A DNA stretch of 64,000 nt from Piromyces finnis. Lineage: Eukaryota > Neocallimastigomycota > Neocallimastigomycetes > Neocallimastigales > Neocallimastigaceae. Each line of letters opens with the position of its first letter. The first letter of the stretch is position 1. Location: positions 295,039-359,038 of the forward strand of contig MCFH01000056.1 of NCBI GenBank assembly GCA_002104945.1. The letters are read 5' to 3'. Shown in pieces: positions 56,001-64,000 of the stretch. The notes beneath the pieces are model-generated. The model was not told where the DNA came from. It was given only the letters and a program-made list of their open reading frames with translations, and did not search any database. The position numbers and the translations under genes are program-made.

Positions 56001-59000
56001 ACCAATATCATTATGATAAGTGAAAATGAAAAATTCCCAGGTCAATCTGGTAGTGATATTATTGCTGTTGAAATAAACAAATTCTCAGCAGTTCAAAAGA
56101 AATATGCTGAAGAAACCTTCTTATATATTAACAAGGAAATGTATAGATGTGATGATACTTGTGAAATTATTAAAGGAAATGATGAAACAAATGGAATGAA
56201 GGTATTAGATCAATTTACAAGAAATATTTATACTTCTAGTTTATGTGATGAAAATTCATGTAGTTGGGTAATAAATAAGGATGAAGGATTAATATTTTTA
56301 GATGGAAATTACAAGTTAGTTGAAGGAATTGGTGAAGGATTTAATGATATTTCTCATTTATTTAAGTGTAAGAAATTTGAAAAGAATCCAACCTGTTATG
56401 AATTAGATTTTAATGAAGGTTATTACATTAATCAATATCATAAAATTGATGAAAATAAGAGTGGTCAAAAATTGTACATATATGATGGAGAATGGAAGAT
56501 ATTTGATGATGAATATAAGGAAAAACCAACTTGTACCTATTTGAATTACAAGCAAAATTACTGTACTATTAGTTACAGTGATGAAGTTTATTCTGACAGT
56601 GACAATGAAAATATAATTTCAGCTGGTGAAATATGTAAGTCAAGCAATGGAAAGTATTTCATTGCCTATGGTGAAATAAATACTGGTATTGATAGTCCAA
56701 ATTGTGTTAGTTTCCCAAATGACGCAACAGAGAGTTATTATAAAATTAATGAAAATAAATATATAATGGATAAATATGGATTTTTCGTAGTTGGTGATTA
56801 TGTTGAAAAGACCAACTCTAAATTAGTATGCAATGGAATGAAATGTCAAATTGAAAAAATTTTAAGATGTTCATTCAATATTCAAAATGGTACATGTAAA
56901 TCTAGTTCTGATATTATAAAGACAGGTAATATATGTATTTCAGAAGGAAATACTTATTTAGCTCTTAGCGACATATCTACTAGTGAAGGTAGTTGTATTA
57001 AATATGTTAGTCCTTCTAATGAAAAAACTATTCCATACTCAGAATATGGATATGATAATAGTAAAATTGTCAAGGGCGATAATAAAAATAAGTATTTATT
57101 GATTAATAATAAGTTAAGTATATTTAACTCACAAGAAAGTGTAATGTTAAAATCTGAAGGAAATTATGTAATTGACAATTATAATAATTTAGTAAATATT
57201 GGAAACAATGAAATTAGTATTTCTGAAAATTCAATATTCAAGTATATTTTATGTGATGGTAATAAATGTGAAAGAAGAACTACATGCTTGAACAAAAATG
57301 AAGCTGAATATATCTATGATAGCAACGAAAGTATTATTAAATGTGATCCATTAAAGAAAACTATACAAAAGATTAGTCAACCTGGATATTACTTAAATAA
57401 ACCATGGAATAATTTAATAAAATGTCACCAAAATATTGTTAAATCCAAAATAGAATGCAAGGTAATAAATGGAAATAATGGAAATGAAGGTTACTACATT
57501 AATGCTGGTAATAAGGATAAGATTATTAAGTGTATTAGAAATGAAGGTAGATTCAGTTGTTCTGAAGAAAATATTGTTGAATGTACATTAGACGAAAAGA
57601 CTAATACCTGTACCTCTAAATTAGAGTTATTGAGAAACAGTTACTGTATATACAGAGCCGAAGATAAGAAATTAGGAAAGATTGAAAAGTTAATGTATGT
57701 TGAAAATTACATTAAGGAAGGTGAAAAGGGTAGTTGTATTTCTGGAAATGATGTTGATCCATACTTCTATTACTCTAAACAATCTAAATTCTTGGGTCAT
57801 CCAGAACGTAAAGATTTAATTAGAGTAAGTGGTAGTTCTGTAACAAGTATTTATGAAAATGATATCGGTTATTATGTAATAGATACAAAGGATGGACTTG
57901 GTTTGAAAAATGATGTTGGATTAGAAAAAAGTAGATTCTATGAATGTACTAAGGATGGATGTATAGAAAATGTAAATCCAGATGTTAATAAAATATACAT
58001 TAATAAGGCTTCATCAGAAAAATTAATAAAATATAAAGGATATTGGGATGTAATTATTGAAAGTAAATGTACTATATATGCCAACAATCCAAAATTATGT
58101 TATTTAGGTGGCGAAGGTATAAATAATAAAGGTATATTGTATATTGAAAATGATGGAATGTTAACTTTCTATGTTCCAACTGAAATTAGTGAAAAAGTTA
58201 ATGCTATTAATAGAAATAAATTTGATACAAAAGATAAAGAATTAGAAAAAAATAGATATATTCATTATGAAAATAATTTATACTTATTAAATAGTAATTC
58301 ACAATCATTTGATAAACAAGTTAAAGAAGGTTATTATTTCTTTAGTTCTAAAAAAACTAAGTCATTTAATTTATTACCATATGTAACAACAGTGAATAAA
58401 ACATTAGAAGATGAAAATTCAAATGAGATTTCTTACTATGAGGTAACTAAGAATTGTTATGGAGAAATAAATTCAAGTGAAAGTAAAAGTATTAATGATT
58501 TAAAAAAGGGATGTTATTGGAATAGAGCAAATGAAAATGTTGTTATCCAAAATATGGAAATTTCTGATAAGGTAAAACCAGAAGAAGAAGATGAAGAAGG
58601 TGATAAAAGAAGAAAACGTAATAATGATGTAGAATTAAACTCAGTAGTAAAATCAAATACAAACATATGTAAGAGTGTTGTTAAAAACAATTGTGTTAGT
58701 GCAATTGAAGGACAAGTCATTTCAAAGGGTGATGTTTGCTTAGTAAAGGATGGTGAATTTAAAGGATTGTATTTAATTATAAATGATATTAAGAAGGGAT
58801 CAAGTGGAACAAATTGTTTAAGATATGATTATGGCAATGTTTATCACTATGTCAATGAAAAAACTAATATTAATGGAAAGGATTATGAAAAGATATTAGT
58901 TAAAATTGGTAAAGATGAAATTGTACCATTTGATACTAAACTTGAAGATAATAGTAATGTAGGTTATTATGTGCTTAATAGTAATAAGCAAATGATATCA

Positions 59001-62000
59001 AATGAAAGTTTAGAATCAGCTACAGCTTATAATTGTAATTATAAATATGATGAAGAAAATGTTAATATAGAAGGATTTGAATGTAATTCATTTGAGGAAA
59101 AAGGAAATAAATATTATTATGGTAATTATGAAAATATTTTGTATGCCAGCAATAGAAAGTGGAAAGTTGAAAAGGATGAAAAGTATTACTTCCGTAATGA
59201 TGAAAATTTAGCATCATCATATGATGAAGAAAGTCAAAACGAAGATACATGTAAACCAATAAAACTTGGAAATATTGAATATAATATTGAAGGTTATTAT
59301 TTGAATAGTGCTGAATTAAATAGAACTGTATTAGTTGAAAATAAGAGTGAAGATTATTCAATTTATAAAGGATTAATTAAATGTAAGGTATTAGAAAATG
59401 GTCAATGTAGTAGTGAAGAAGAAGGAAAACAACTAGTTACTGGAGATATTTGTTATGACGGTTCAAAGAAGAAATTATATGTTGTTGAAATTGAAAAATC
59501 TCAAGATGAAAATACGAACGATATTACTAAATGTTACACTGGAAGTAGGAATCTTAAATATAAGATTATTGATAACGTTTTATACCAATTGGATGGATTA
59601 TCTTTAAAGAAAATGGCAAGTGGTATTTATATATTAAATGATAAATTAGAAAAGTTTGAAAGTGAATATCCTGAAAAGCCATACCAAATTGTTTCCTGTG
59701 AAAATGGTGGTTGTGAAATAAAGGATAAATTGCAATTAGAAAGTAATGAAATTGTATTGAATAGTGCTGTTGTATATGAGGGTAGTAAGGAAAGTATATT
59801 AAAATATTATAATGAAACTATAGGAGAAGGTAATGAGAAATTCATGAATCTTAAAGATAATAATAAATGTTATTGTTTAGATAAAAACGGTGAAATACCA
59901 AATGAAGATTCAGATTCATGTTATTATTTTGTTAATTGTAAAACAGATAGTTACAATATAAATTATGCAATAAATAGTAATGAACGTATGATATTAAAAT
60001 ATGAAAGTGGTTATTATAAATTAAATACTGGAGAATATGATAATAAAAAAATTAAATATGATCCTAAATTGGATGTTATAAAGCACGGAAATGATTACAA
60101 TATTGATGAAAATGAAATTAAATATAAGATTGATAATAACAATATATTTAAATTAAAACCAAAATATATAACTTATGGATATGGAATTATTGATGGTTTG
60201 TACTTATTAAAGGATGGAAAACCATTTGAAAGTGAGGAATGGACAACATTGACTGAAAAAGAGGTATGTTATGCTGTAAAGGGTAGTTGTAATAAATCAA
60301 AATTGAAGACCTATAGAGAAAACAAATATGTAATCAATAAGGCTGTTGGTAAGACATCAATTGTAACTTATGATTTAGAAAACAATTTATGGAGAACTGT
60401 AAAAGAAGATGGATATTACTTCTTATTTGATCATAATGGTGAGACATACTCTATCAATATTGAAGATAGAAGACCAAGTAAAATATATGAAATTAGAAAT
60501 GGTGAATTGATTGAGGAAAACTTAGTTAATAAAGAAGGTGAAATCGGTTTCTACTTATTTAATGATTTAATTGTTGAAAAGGTAGGAATGGGATGGGAAG
60601 ATGCAAAGAAAATATTAAATAATGTTGATGTTGTAGAAAAGAGTAATTGTAATGCTATTGAAAAGGCTGAAATAATTGAAGCGGATGAATATTGTTACAA
60701 TGAAAATTACGGTATGTGTATTGTTAAATCTTTAATTGACGATAAGACTGGCAAGAACAGTAATTGTGTATTTAACACTAATGCTTCAAAACATTTCGAA
60801 GTTATTAACAATGAATTATACTTAATTGATGCTAACTCATTTAGAAAGATCACTTCATCTGGAATATATGTTATTGGAAATGATAAATTAGGTTACAACG
60901 GAAAGAAGGAAGGAAGTGCTAGCGCCTATAAATGTGTTGATGGTAAATGTACTATTGCTAATGATTTAGAATCTCAATATTACTACAACAAGGCTAGTGA
61001 ATTATTAGGTGAAGAAGTTATTTTATACCATGATAATGCAAGAGATTCATGGAGAAAGACCAGTGAAAGTGGAAAGTATGTCTTTAATAATAAAGGATAC
61101 CCAACTGTTTCTTCAGAAGAAGGAATGAAGGTATATGAAGTTGGTAAGAAAGGTTCAAAGATTGAAAAGGTTGAGAGTGCTAGTGATGGTAAATTAATTG
61201 TTAAAACTATTTCAAATGAATTATTTGTTATCGATGTTAAGAATGGTAAAATTGAACTTAAGCGTATGAAAAAGTGTAGTGTCGATGTTAATGGTAATGT
61301 TAAGGTTAAAGGAAAATTACAAGTTGGTGATCTTTGTAATGCTGATGGAAATGTTGTTATCATTACTGCTAACAAGAATGCAAAACGTGAAGAAGTTGAA
61401 GATGATGAAGAAGTTGAATACTCTTACACTGGAGCTGTCAGTGATAATCAAGAATCAAAGATGATTTACATTGAAGAAGAAATGAAATTCGCAGAATTAA
61501 GTAATGAAGGATATGAATACCTTGATATTGAAGGATATGTTGTTCTTGACAAATCCAATGGTGGATTATTAGAAAGTACAACTGAAGTTTTATGTGATGC
61601 CTACTTATGTAAGGATGGAAAATGTACCTTATTAGCAGCTGATAAAATAAAGAGTGGAAACTATTACATAAATAGTTTAAGTGAAAATGGAAAACTTGTT
61701 AAATACGTAAGCAATGGTAAGTGGAAGGTTGAAAGTGAAATCGGATACTACTTCTTAACTTCTGATATGAAGATGGTTGAAAAGGAAGGTGTACCAGAAT
61801 ACGTCATTGATGTTAGAAAGGTTAATGGTAAAATGGAACAAGTTGAAATTACTGATGAAAATGTTGTTGGTTTCTACTTAAACAAGGCTGGTAAGAATAA
61901 GTACTTAGTGTCTAACAACGAAGTCTTCTGGTCTAAGGGAACTGAATTACGTATTTGTGAAATTGAAGAAAAGGAAGAAGGTAGTATTTGTAAAACTACA

Positions 62001-64000
62001 AAAGAAAATGAAGAATATGAAGAAGGACTTTACTGTGCTAGCAAGGGAAGTAATGTATTATATTTATTAACTGGAAAGGCTACTTCTACTCAAAACACAG
62101 TTAATTGTATTAGTAGAAAGGATGAAGATAAATATATATCATCCAAGAAGATTACTAAAATGAATGGTATTGAATTAAAGAACAAATTGATTGAATTTAA
62201 TAAAAATGCTATTACACTTGTAAGAGATGGTTACTATATAATTAGTCAAAATGATACTTTAATTTCTAGTGATATTGCTAACAATGAAGATGTTGAATTT
62301 ATTATTTACAACTGTAAAGATACCGTTTGCAGTACCAATGTTAGTCCAGGTGAAAAGTTAATCACTAACGAAGGTGAAATCATTGAAATTGATGAAGAAG
62401 GTAAATTAGTTTCCTTAACCGAAAATGGTCTTTCCTTCTTCAGTAAGGAAGGTAAGGTTTGTGATGAAAGTGAAAGTGAAGTTGGTATCATTATTAATGT
62501 TTCTGAAAATGGAAAGGTAAACGAATCTATAGGATTAAGTGACTTACAAGAAGGTGTATACATTAATGAAAGTAACGAAGATGTTGTTGCTGTGAAGGAA
62601 AATGGTGAATGGATGATTAAATCTGTTAAATGTAGTTATGATGAAAGTAAGGGTACTTGCAGTAATGAAAAGGTTGAATTTGCAGTTGGTGATTACTGTA
62701 GTTATGAAAAGAAATTATACGTTATCACCGAAACTGTTGAAGATGAAGAAAGTAAGTGTGTTGTTGGTGGAAAGGAAAGTCCAATCATAATGAAGAGTAG
62801 TAATGGTAAATTAATTTCTGTTGAAGAGAAGATGATTCAATTCATCGAAGATGATGGTTACTACGCCCTTAGTACTGATGATACTCCATTTGAAAATGTA
62901 GAAATGGCTGAAAGTAAGTTAATTAAATGTGAAGATGATGAATGTAATGAAGTTGATGTTGAGGTTGGTAGTTACCTTAACAAGGCTCCTATTGTTAGTA
63001 ATATTGTTCAATACCCAAGTGGTAAATTGGAAGAATCTGTCAAGTCCGATAAGAAATGTGAAATTAATGAAGAAGGTATTGTTAGTGGTGAAGATGTCAA
63101 TGTTGGTGATGTTTGTATTGTATCTCAATCTCTCTACTTGGTTGGTGATGATATGAGAGGAAATGAAGTTAAGAAGGAAATTATAAGTTACAAATTGGTT
63201 GAAAATTCATTATATAAATTGAATGATGATGCTGTTGTACAAATATTTGATGGTTATTACTTTGTTACTGGAGAAGACTTACCAGTTACTAATGTAAAGG
63301 ATTATGCAAAGGTTGATACTGTTGGTGTTATGTGTAGTAGCAAGGGTTACTGTTTCGTTATGGAACCAAGTATTTTAGGTTACTATCCAGATTACACCAC
63401 TAAGAATGGTAAAAACTTTAGAATTATTAAGTATAATCCAAGTGATAAGAGTGGAAAGCGTGAAGAAGAAAGTAGTGGTTATGAAGTACTCTCCGAAGAA
63501 GGTATTTATAAGATGGATGATGGATCATATGCTCAATGTGAAAAGGATAATAATGATGAAGTTGTTTGTCATGATATTGAAGAAAAGGGTGCTTATGTGA
63601 CTGTTGATGATGAAGTTATTGTTTGTGTTGAAGATGAAGATGAAGAAGTTCAATGTAGTCAAGCTACAAATGGTGGTTACTACTGGATTGACAAAAAGTT
63701 ATATGAATGTGATCCAAGTGAAGATGGTGATAAGTTAGATTGTAAAGAAGTAGCTAAGGAAGGATACTTTATTTCCCAACCAGAAGGTGATCTTTACGAA
63801 TGTGAAAAGGTTGAAGAAGAAACTGAAATTGTTGAAGAAGAAACCGCAGATGTTAGTAAGATATATGATGGATTAAATGCTGGAGGTGAAGAATCAAGTG
63901 AAGAAGAAGATGAAACTACAACCACCACCTCTACCGAAGAAAGTACAACAACTACAACTACAACTGAAGAATCAACTACAACAACAACTACAACTACTGA
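47100..64000 (+). CDS. Giant secreted repeat protein, probable cellulosome scaffoldin (5' part)
   Basis: Open from the ATG at 47100 to the window end: 5,633 complete codons with no stop in the many lines I read in frame, including an A-run at 52459-52470. The N-terminus MVNFKRF then GSLLPLLLGISKVLGA is a signal peptide, cleaved near residue 23. The rest is a degenerate tandem repeat of roughly 40-55 residues, pattern G-Y/W-Y-L/I/V-N/S...L-I-K/Y-C....C, first at residue 68 (GYYKYKD...VKCDRYEKC). By length there may be about 100 units. Acidic, Lys- and Asn-rich, almost free of membrane segments; a Glu/Asp-rich then Thr-rich stretch (63840-64000) looks like a linker before the unseen C-terminus. 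Size, secretion and the GYY/C repeats fit the ScaA scaffoldins of anaerobic fungi, which bind dockerin-bearing enzymes; assignment from memory of that family. Dibasic KR/RR sites recur (see findings). No introns evident. Confidence 0.85.
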   Translation, partial: MVNFKRFGSLLPLLLGISKVLGADEVVEQEGSTGNSNTPKPIEYNFNDGQLYIKDGVTESPYKNPLPGYYKYKDIEGTDNYVKCDRYEKCEDITSSLLTKSICKVNGELIINSRSENKVGICLENKAYTFVEFGENDKNYVVSQNVELFGFDAKTTHVLLKISTNSITFDNTAKDFEDQCVLKGDNNGYIVDRKVDFCSTDSTDMYYTCKSGKCTTKKQDDYEDVETEYTKEKCTFIIDEGTVNNSCTKKGYYLHVDGQSKKLIECLVTQAAPLTGRSGEISCGIKTTTGITGYYWNELQYNEIIKCVDGDCSLVTFEDECQKAGDFIDNGYNVKLCNTASTAFVFKGIEDKLIEDKKENNYIDNIFGEENIRYVVDTNDYKVEIKKEHDIKDTILENKHYICSNGKCKKTDISINSSLDCKYTNAKLITEQKYFITADGQFIQDTDSDKDKYSGYLISIKETKCNVISKSNGYYVFSESQLVFCNTEQGCKLDNSVLLVAKPTDYPIYLLNSDNTDSTKLIRCTSSSECKVYKGEKGYYLDGSVDSKELSLIYCNGSTCSATMVASRRAYYTKDINGEVTTEGIILCNNGCVKATLGTEEKYYLNGGVGSNVTPLIHFKSGADPEIEVIDSSKKELYKNANDVKGFIYCSSPTECSEISKFQDKEYVDVKEKKIHYYDDEKEKWSESDINLETNGDSNAYYVNKLTNEILTNNNEDGKLVVCSKASDVTTCGIVTKEFKTYYINGGDDSKSLIQYDKSKTKFSLMKNVDEGYYINSNTDVISCNENCENFSIPENCDVNEGKIIKSSNTNKFCISTSKSVELTTKEEKYMVGSDSDSKIYKVNNKNVLVDKSEGYYLIKRDDTKKFVSAKDIAGDVYYCNGVKCVKQTISDEKYLPNDDENTNSNLTKIYCNGGQCKLNAKSATENYCIKTNDGNTDKSLYVCKDACDFTAQNNCSNENNKIGYYLGYYNSYLIKCSDNGNCEKEILDDSAIGYYLNMDNSKPLIQCYTSLGKTNCAAVSEVKNGYYTTPESTTDGNIIKCNNGKCKLETVTVTAQEIKYFVSGETNKHITKCEEVVEQEPEPLRRSGVEMVTKCTAIASPKLGWYVNGDKNAKTEGLDLILCSKTNGSFSCIEKPKNIGYYLSSEDNKLLNCDKTGCNDVVDLSESSANSYYVNGENNQLIYCQGPNCKSIDVNSKGFYLSATNQKYLIKCDKVDKNIVCTELTKPGTNGVYMNADTYTLSQQPLIVYNDDDYDDSKSKFKLSGNDIKNGWYKSAETDVLTKSPDNSVIKCTNSRNCSYVKVKDSQCSPSIAGEFSKVNGKLQWCKTDGSGFVDFVNGEVISEFNKNDKIPGVNLPSGVKKAYALLQVDTTFIVRSDAVDGYKYDKSLYFCPKEKYGICTEVSTADLVPGIYIDHKITNKEIKCSEVDKKVICEETENKFVTYSDGYKINNKDMYGINVDYMYAFANNGNSFPTTGDYFRANVNKYSIKLIKNIEGVEDITKYNNKFDSNGKLFVNKIKDSEGKLKENDENIDANYYDYDTNYGFYEYSKVNEAISLDKVVIYFNETEEFKYECKIGDVCIKKELTEVPLKGFKFDSDAGVLKPEFTSNKEERKIEFKVGTYIVGDREVTYDKDGNFKQGETIPNSDDADEGSICKDGGVVAFKVGGTKTIKSSKRVSKFVFKPESVNASKRSESDEAYGLMELTHLSCTVSKEIRNIFISGEDDDEEKDHIMITEEILDVDSAYSCNAKECKSITENEMTRYYINTAQQGKIKNAYAKCGYDDKKKKVVCVLLNIKEDDKLLFENAAATSAEDALISCNYKEGCKTMPVSGKLGLPLCEEKYDDIKLTYYVRVDNGEELEKDQYCIDEKEKIVSSSEFIESEIFVFDITYRQIDYSKIKENHKFASMYYKNENNGKYVQTYGYITSTDGYSKLTNEGLTFIKYKDTYKSCELEGTGSIIKEGSDVEICIGSEPPRKITGMDNTYNLLNINLNNVYPEVNAGNKILVKVKGDIVYSIYEDGYVLIDSDNKLVEMTVQTRKREVEPTPSLTLYQFNVNNMYCDSIENPSNGIYKTNMNEKTINCIGKKCNLKDIENLQFSKNITYSYIKDKNNLFSSVSTDEFIIEISEYKITPLIADNYILMDEKLYLCNSNKETCNEEDIKPGWYISGSESYKAIKCESGACKTVENLSSSCSKMGDLIYSTSAKTYQLCNTTRNGKSLVDAAGSIINLRNDNSNYDKIKSEFPEQNNIITISKNAAIGIGIDSGRNEATESIYKPIKTCYSIKSNVDETKQCQFSSSDLIAVGNYCIKNDQLYVTTEEKKCQKVDKNTALLLNGEIEIKSVADITLTTRMYYCNGEKCEITAGYMKLGNDEVKCDLTGCVKNESITHDFTDPITYSYSEDPSDFPGAANVKSALIETGSNYKVLFKGDGYYLINSSKEMLDKDSEENPNLSANATGNLYLCNKNDLSCVMQNDDDAQDKINGYFLNGKTKDNTSIIICKDGVCSIINNSNADNINDIHYGTDKCNSTISGSLVRDNKKNVKLCISNIAQSFTTNDSVKYYAIKLLKNNAFGSVRVTEENDVANIIVKVTSKSITQYKDKGYILHKSTNEIVENVGGNNSASLYNCKEDDDNRVVCDAVKNINNGWYFNEHYNDKRYIVCNSGACDVKEAPELMQCQSSGSLIYNDGKFKLCKTQNEQVDLVGNYKVIVNISGKEKFPSIEMNNTEILLEINNKNSVTIEKFEGYKIINEQDKKLIIDDDKEGLLYKCESTGECNRVLLPNQNYYLKNNATGFAEELIYCTGEYGSKCEIKNPEEGFYVGSDVNKPIIQCIQPGYEVDGSTTTTGNIVCKERQFKEGWFMNAGSDKNEYPLIYCNYERGCVTIKDLNDGWYINTGRESIFGYDGLNNSTIPSIIKCEGNSCDYVKSKDLKSACEENGGEIIISKGSIKLCKNNKESIDVSKASNTNIIMISENEKFPGQSGSDIIAVEINKFSAVQKKYAEETFLYINKEMYRCDDTCEIIKGNDETNGMKVLDQFTRNIYTSSLCDENSCSWVINKDEGLIFLDGNYKLVEGIGEGFNDISHLFKCKKFEKNPTCYELDFNEGYYINQYHKIDENKSGQKLYIYDGEWKIFDDEYKEKPTCTYLNYKQNYCTISYSDEVYSDSDNENIISAGEICKSSNGKYFIAYGEINTGIDSPNCVSFPNDATESYYKINENKYIMDKYGFFVVGDYVEKTNSKLVCNGMKCQIEKILRCSFNIQNGTCKSSSDIIKTGNICISEGNTYLALSDISTSEGSCIKYVSPSNEKTIPYSEYGYDNSKIVKGDNKNKYLLINNKLSIFNSQESVMLKSEGNYVIDNYNNLVNIGNNEISISENSIFKYILCDGNKCERRTTCLNKNEAEYIYDSNESIIKCDPLKKTIQKISQPGYYLNKPWNNLIKCHQNIVKSKIECKVINGNNGNEGYYINAGNKDKIIKCIRNEGRFSCSEENIVECTLDEKTNTCTSKLELLRNSYCIYRAEDKKLGKIEKLMYVENYIKEGEKGSCISGNDVDPYFYYSKQSKFLGHPERKDLIRVSGSSVTSIYENDIGYYVIDTKDGLGLKNDVGLEKSRFYECTKDGCIENVNPDVNKIYINKASSEKLIKYKGYWDVIIESKCTIYANNPKLCYLGGEGINNKGILYIENDGMLTFYVPTEISEKVNAINRNKFDTKDKELEKNRYIHYENNLYLLNSNSQSFDKQVKEGYYFFSSKKTKSFNLLPYVTTVNKTLEDENSNEISYYEVTKNCYGEINSSESKSINDLKKGCYWNRANENVVIQNMEISDKVKPEEEDEEGDKRRKRNNDVELNSVVKSNTNICKSVVKNNCVSAIEGQVISKGDVCLVKDGEFKGLYLIINDIKKGSSGTNCLRYDYGNVYHYVNEKTNINGKDYEKILVKIGKDEIVPFDTKLEDNSNVGYYVLNSNKQMISNESLESATAYNCNYKYDEENVNIEGFECNSFEEKGNKYYYGNYENILYASNRKWKVEKDEKYYFRNDENLASSYDEESQNEDTCKPIKLGNIEYNIEGYYLNSAELNRTVLVENKSEDYSIYKGLIKCKVLENGQCSSEEEGKQLVTGDICYDGSKKKLYVVEIEKSQDENTNDITKCYTGSRNLKYKIIDNVLYQLDGLSLKKMASGIYILNDKLEKFESEYPEKPYQIVSCENGGCEIKDKLQLESNEIVLNSAVVYEGSKESILKYYNETIGEGNEKFMNLKDNNKCYCLDKNGEIPNEDSDSCYYFVNCKTDSYNINYAINSNERMILKYESGYYKLNTGEYDNKKIKYDPKLDVIKHGNDYNIDENEIKYKIDNNNIFKLKPKYITYGYGIIDGLYLLKDGKPFESEEWTTLTEKEVCYAVKGSCNKSKLKTYRENKYVINKAVGKTSIVTYDLENNLWRTVKEDGYYFLFDHNGETYSINIEDRRPSKIYEIRNGELIEENLVNKEGEIGFYLFNDLIVEKVGMGWEDAKKILNNVDVVEKSNCNAIEKAEIIEADEYCYNENYGMCIVKSLIDDKTGKNSNCVFNTNASKHFEVINNELYLIDANSFRKITSSGIYVIGNDKLGYNGKKEGSASAYKCVDGKCTIANDLESQYYYNKASELLGEEVILYHDNARDSWRKTSESGKYVFNNKGYPTVSSEEGMKVYEVGKKGSKIEKVESASDGKLIVKTISNELFVIDVKNGKIELKRMKKCSVDVNGNVKVKGKLQVGDLCNADGNVVIITANKNAKREEVEDDEEVEYSYTGAVSDNQESKMIYIEEEMKFAELSNEGYEYLDIEGYVVLDKSNGGLLESTTEVLCDAYLCKDGKCTLLAADKIKSGNYYINSLSENGKLVKYVSNGKWKVESEIGYYFLTSDMKMVEKEGVPEYVIDVRKVNGKMEQVEITDENVVGFYLNKAGKNKYLVSNNEVFWSKGTELRICEIEEKEEGSICKTTKENEEYEEGLYCASKGSNVLYLLTGKATSTQNTVNCISRKDEDKYISSKKITKMNGIELKNKLIEFNKNAITLVRDGYYIISQNDTLISSDIANNEDVEFIIYNCKDTVCSTNVSPGEKLITNEGEIIEIDEEGKLVSLTENGLSFFSKEGKVCDESESEVGIIINVSENGKVNESIGLSDLQEGVYINESNEDVVAVKENGEWMIKSVKCSYDESKGTCSNEKVEFAVGDYCSYEKKLYVITETVEDEESKCVVGGKESPIIMKSSNGKLISVEEKMIQFIEDDGYYALSTDDTPFENVEMAESKLIKCEDDECNEVDVEVGSYLNKAPIVSNIVQYPSGKLEESVKSDKKCEINEEGIVSGEDVNVGDVCIVSQSLYLVGDDMRGNEVKKEIISYKLVENSLYKLNDDAVVQIFDGYYFVTGEDLPVTNVKDYAKVDTVGVMCSSKGYCFVMEPSILGYYPDYTTKNGKNFRIIKYNPSDKSGKREEESSGYEVLSEEGIYKMDDGSYAQCEKDNNDEVVCHDIEEKGAYVTVDDEVIVCVEDEDEEVQCSQATNGGYYWIDKKLYECDPSEDGDKLDCKEVAKEGYFISQPEGDLYECEKVEEETEIVEEETADVSKIYDGLNAGGEESSEEEDETTTTTSTEESTTTTTTTEESTTTTTTTT

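Noticed and set aside
1-64000. CRISPR arrays, rRNA or functional tRNA genes
   Set aside because: No regularly spaced repeats; the tRNA-like boxes found lie in SINEs or an LTR and do not form full tRNA genes.

Overview
The window looks like nuclear DNA of an anaerobic gut fungus (Neocallimastigomycota). It is extremely AT-rich, it is crowded with chromodomain-bearing Ty3/gypsy retrotransposons, and it ends in a giant secreted, Cys-rich repeat protein of the kind described as the fungal cellulosome scaffoldin (ScaA family). I infer the taxon from this combination; the genus cannot be read from the sequence.

Layout. 1-4392 is AT-rich DNA without genes, holding a foldback repeat family. 4393-7304 is a decayed Ty3/gypsy relic with a solo LTR in its RT. 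7305-7631 is a (TTTTA)n microsatellite. 8279-40745 is one nested cluster. The outer element A (minus strand, 5'-truncated, decayed) is split by a composite G/B insertion bounded by AGTGG duplications at 11234-11238 and 38075-38079. Inside that composite: C (13611-19952, plus strand, full length, open gag-pol, duplication CTGAG) splits the pol of B; D (23418-29440, plus strand, duplication ATATT) splits the 5' LTR of B; a tRNA-headed SINE (27982-28552) splits the pol of D; a 1,034-bp solo LTR H (duplication AACTC) and the full-length F (31315-37424, duplication TAGAT) lie in the leader of G. A solo D-type LTR (38592-38961, duplication TCAAC) also sits in A. Nesting reaches five levels below host DNA: A, G, B, D, SINE. 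40746-47099 is AT-rich spacer with a second SINE copy (44815-45362). 47100-64000 is one uninterrupted reading frame, still open at the window end.

How the parts work together. C and F look potentially autonomous: each has one gag-pol frame with zinc knuckle, protease, RT, RNase H, integrase and a C-terminal chromodomain region. In all three LTR families with a preserved 5' LTR (C/B/G, D and F), the 10-11 nt just after the 5' LTR are the exact reverse complement of a site inside the LTR 35-42 nt downstream of a TATA box. That is the arrangement expected for Tf1-type self-priming of reverse transcription rather than tRNA priming. The SINE has clear pol III boxes and would depend on another element's machinery. 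The giant gene next to the cluster is the one clear host gene; its product would be secreted and probably organises plant-cell-wall-degrading enzymes at the cell surface.
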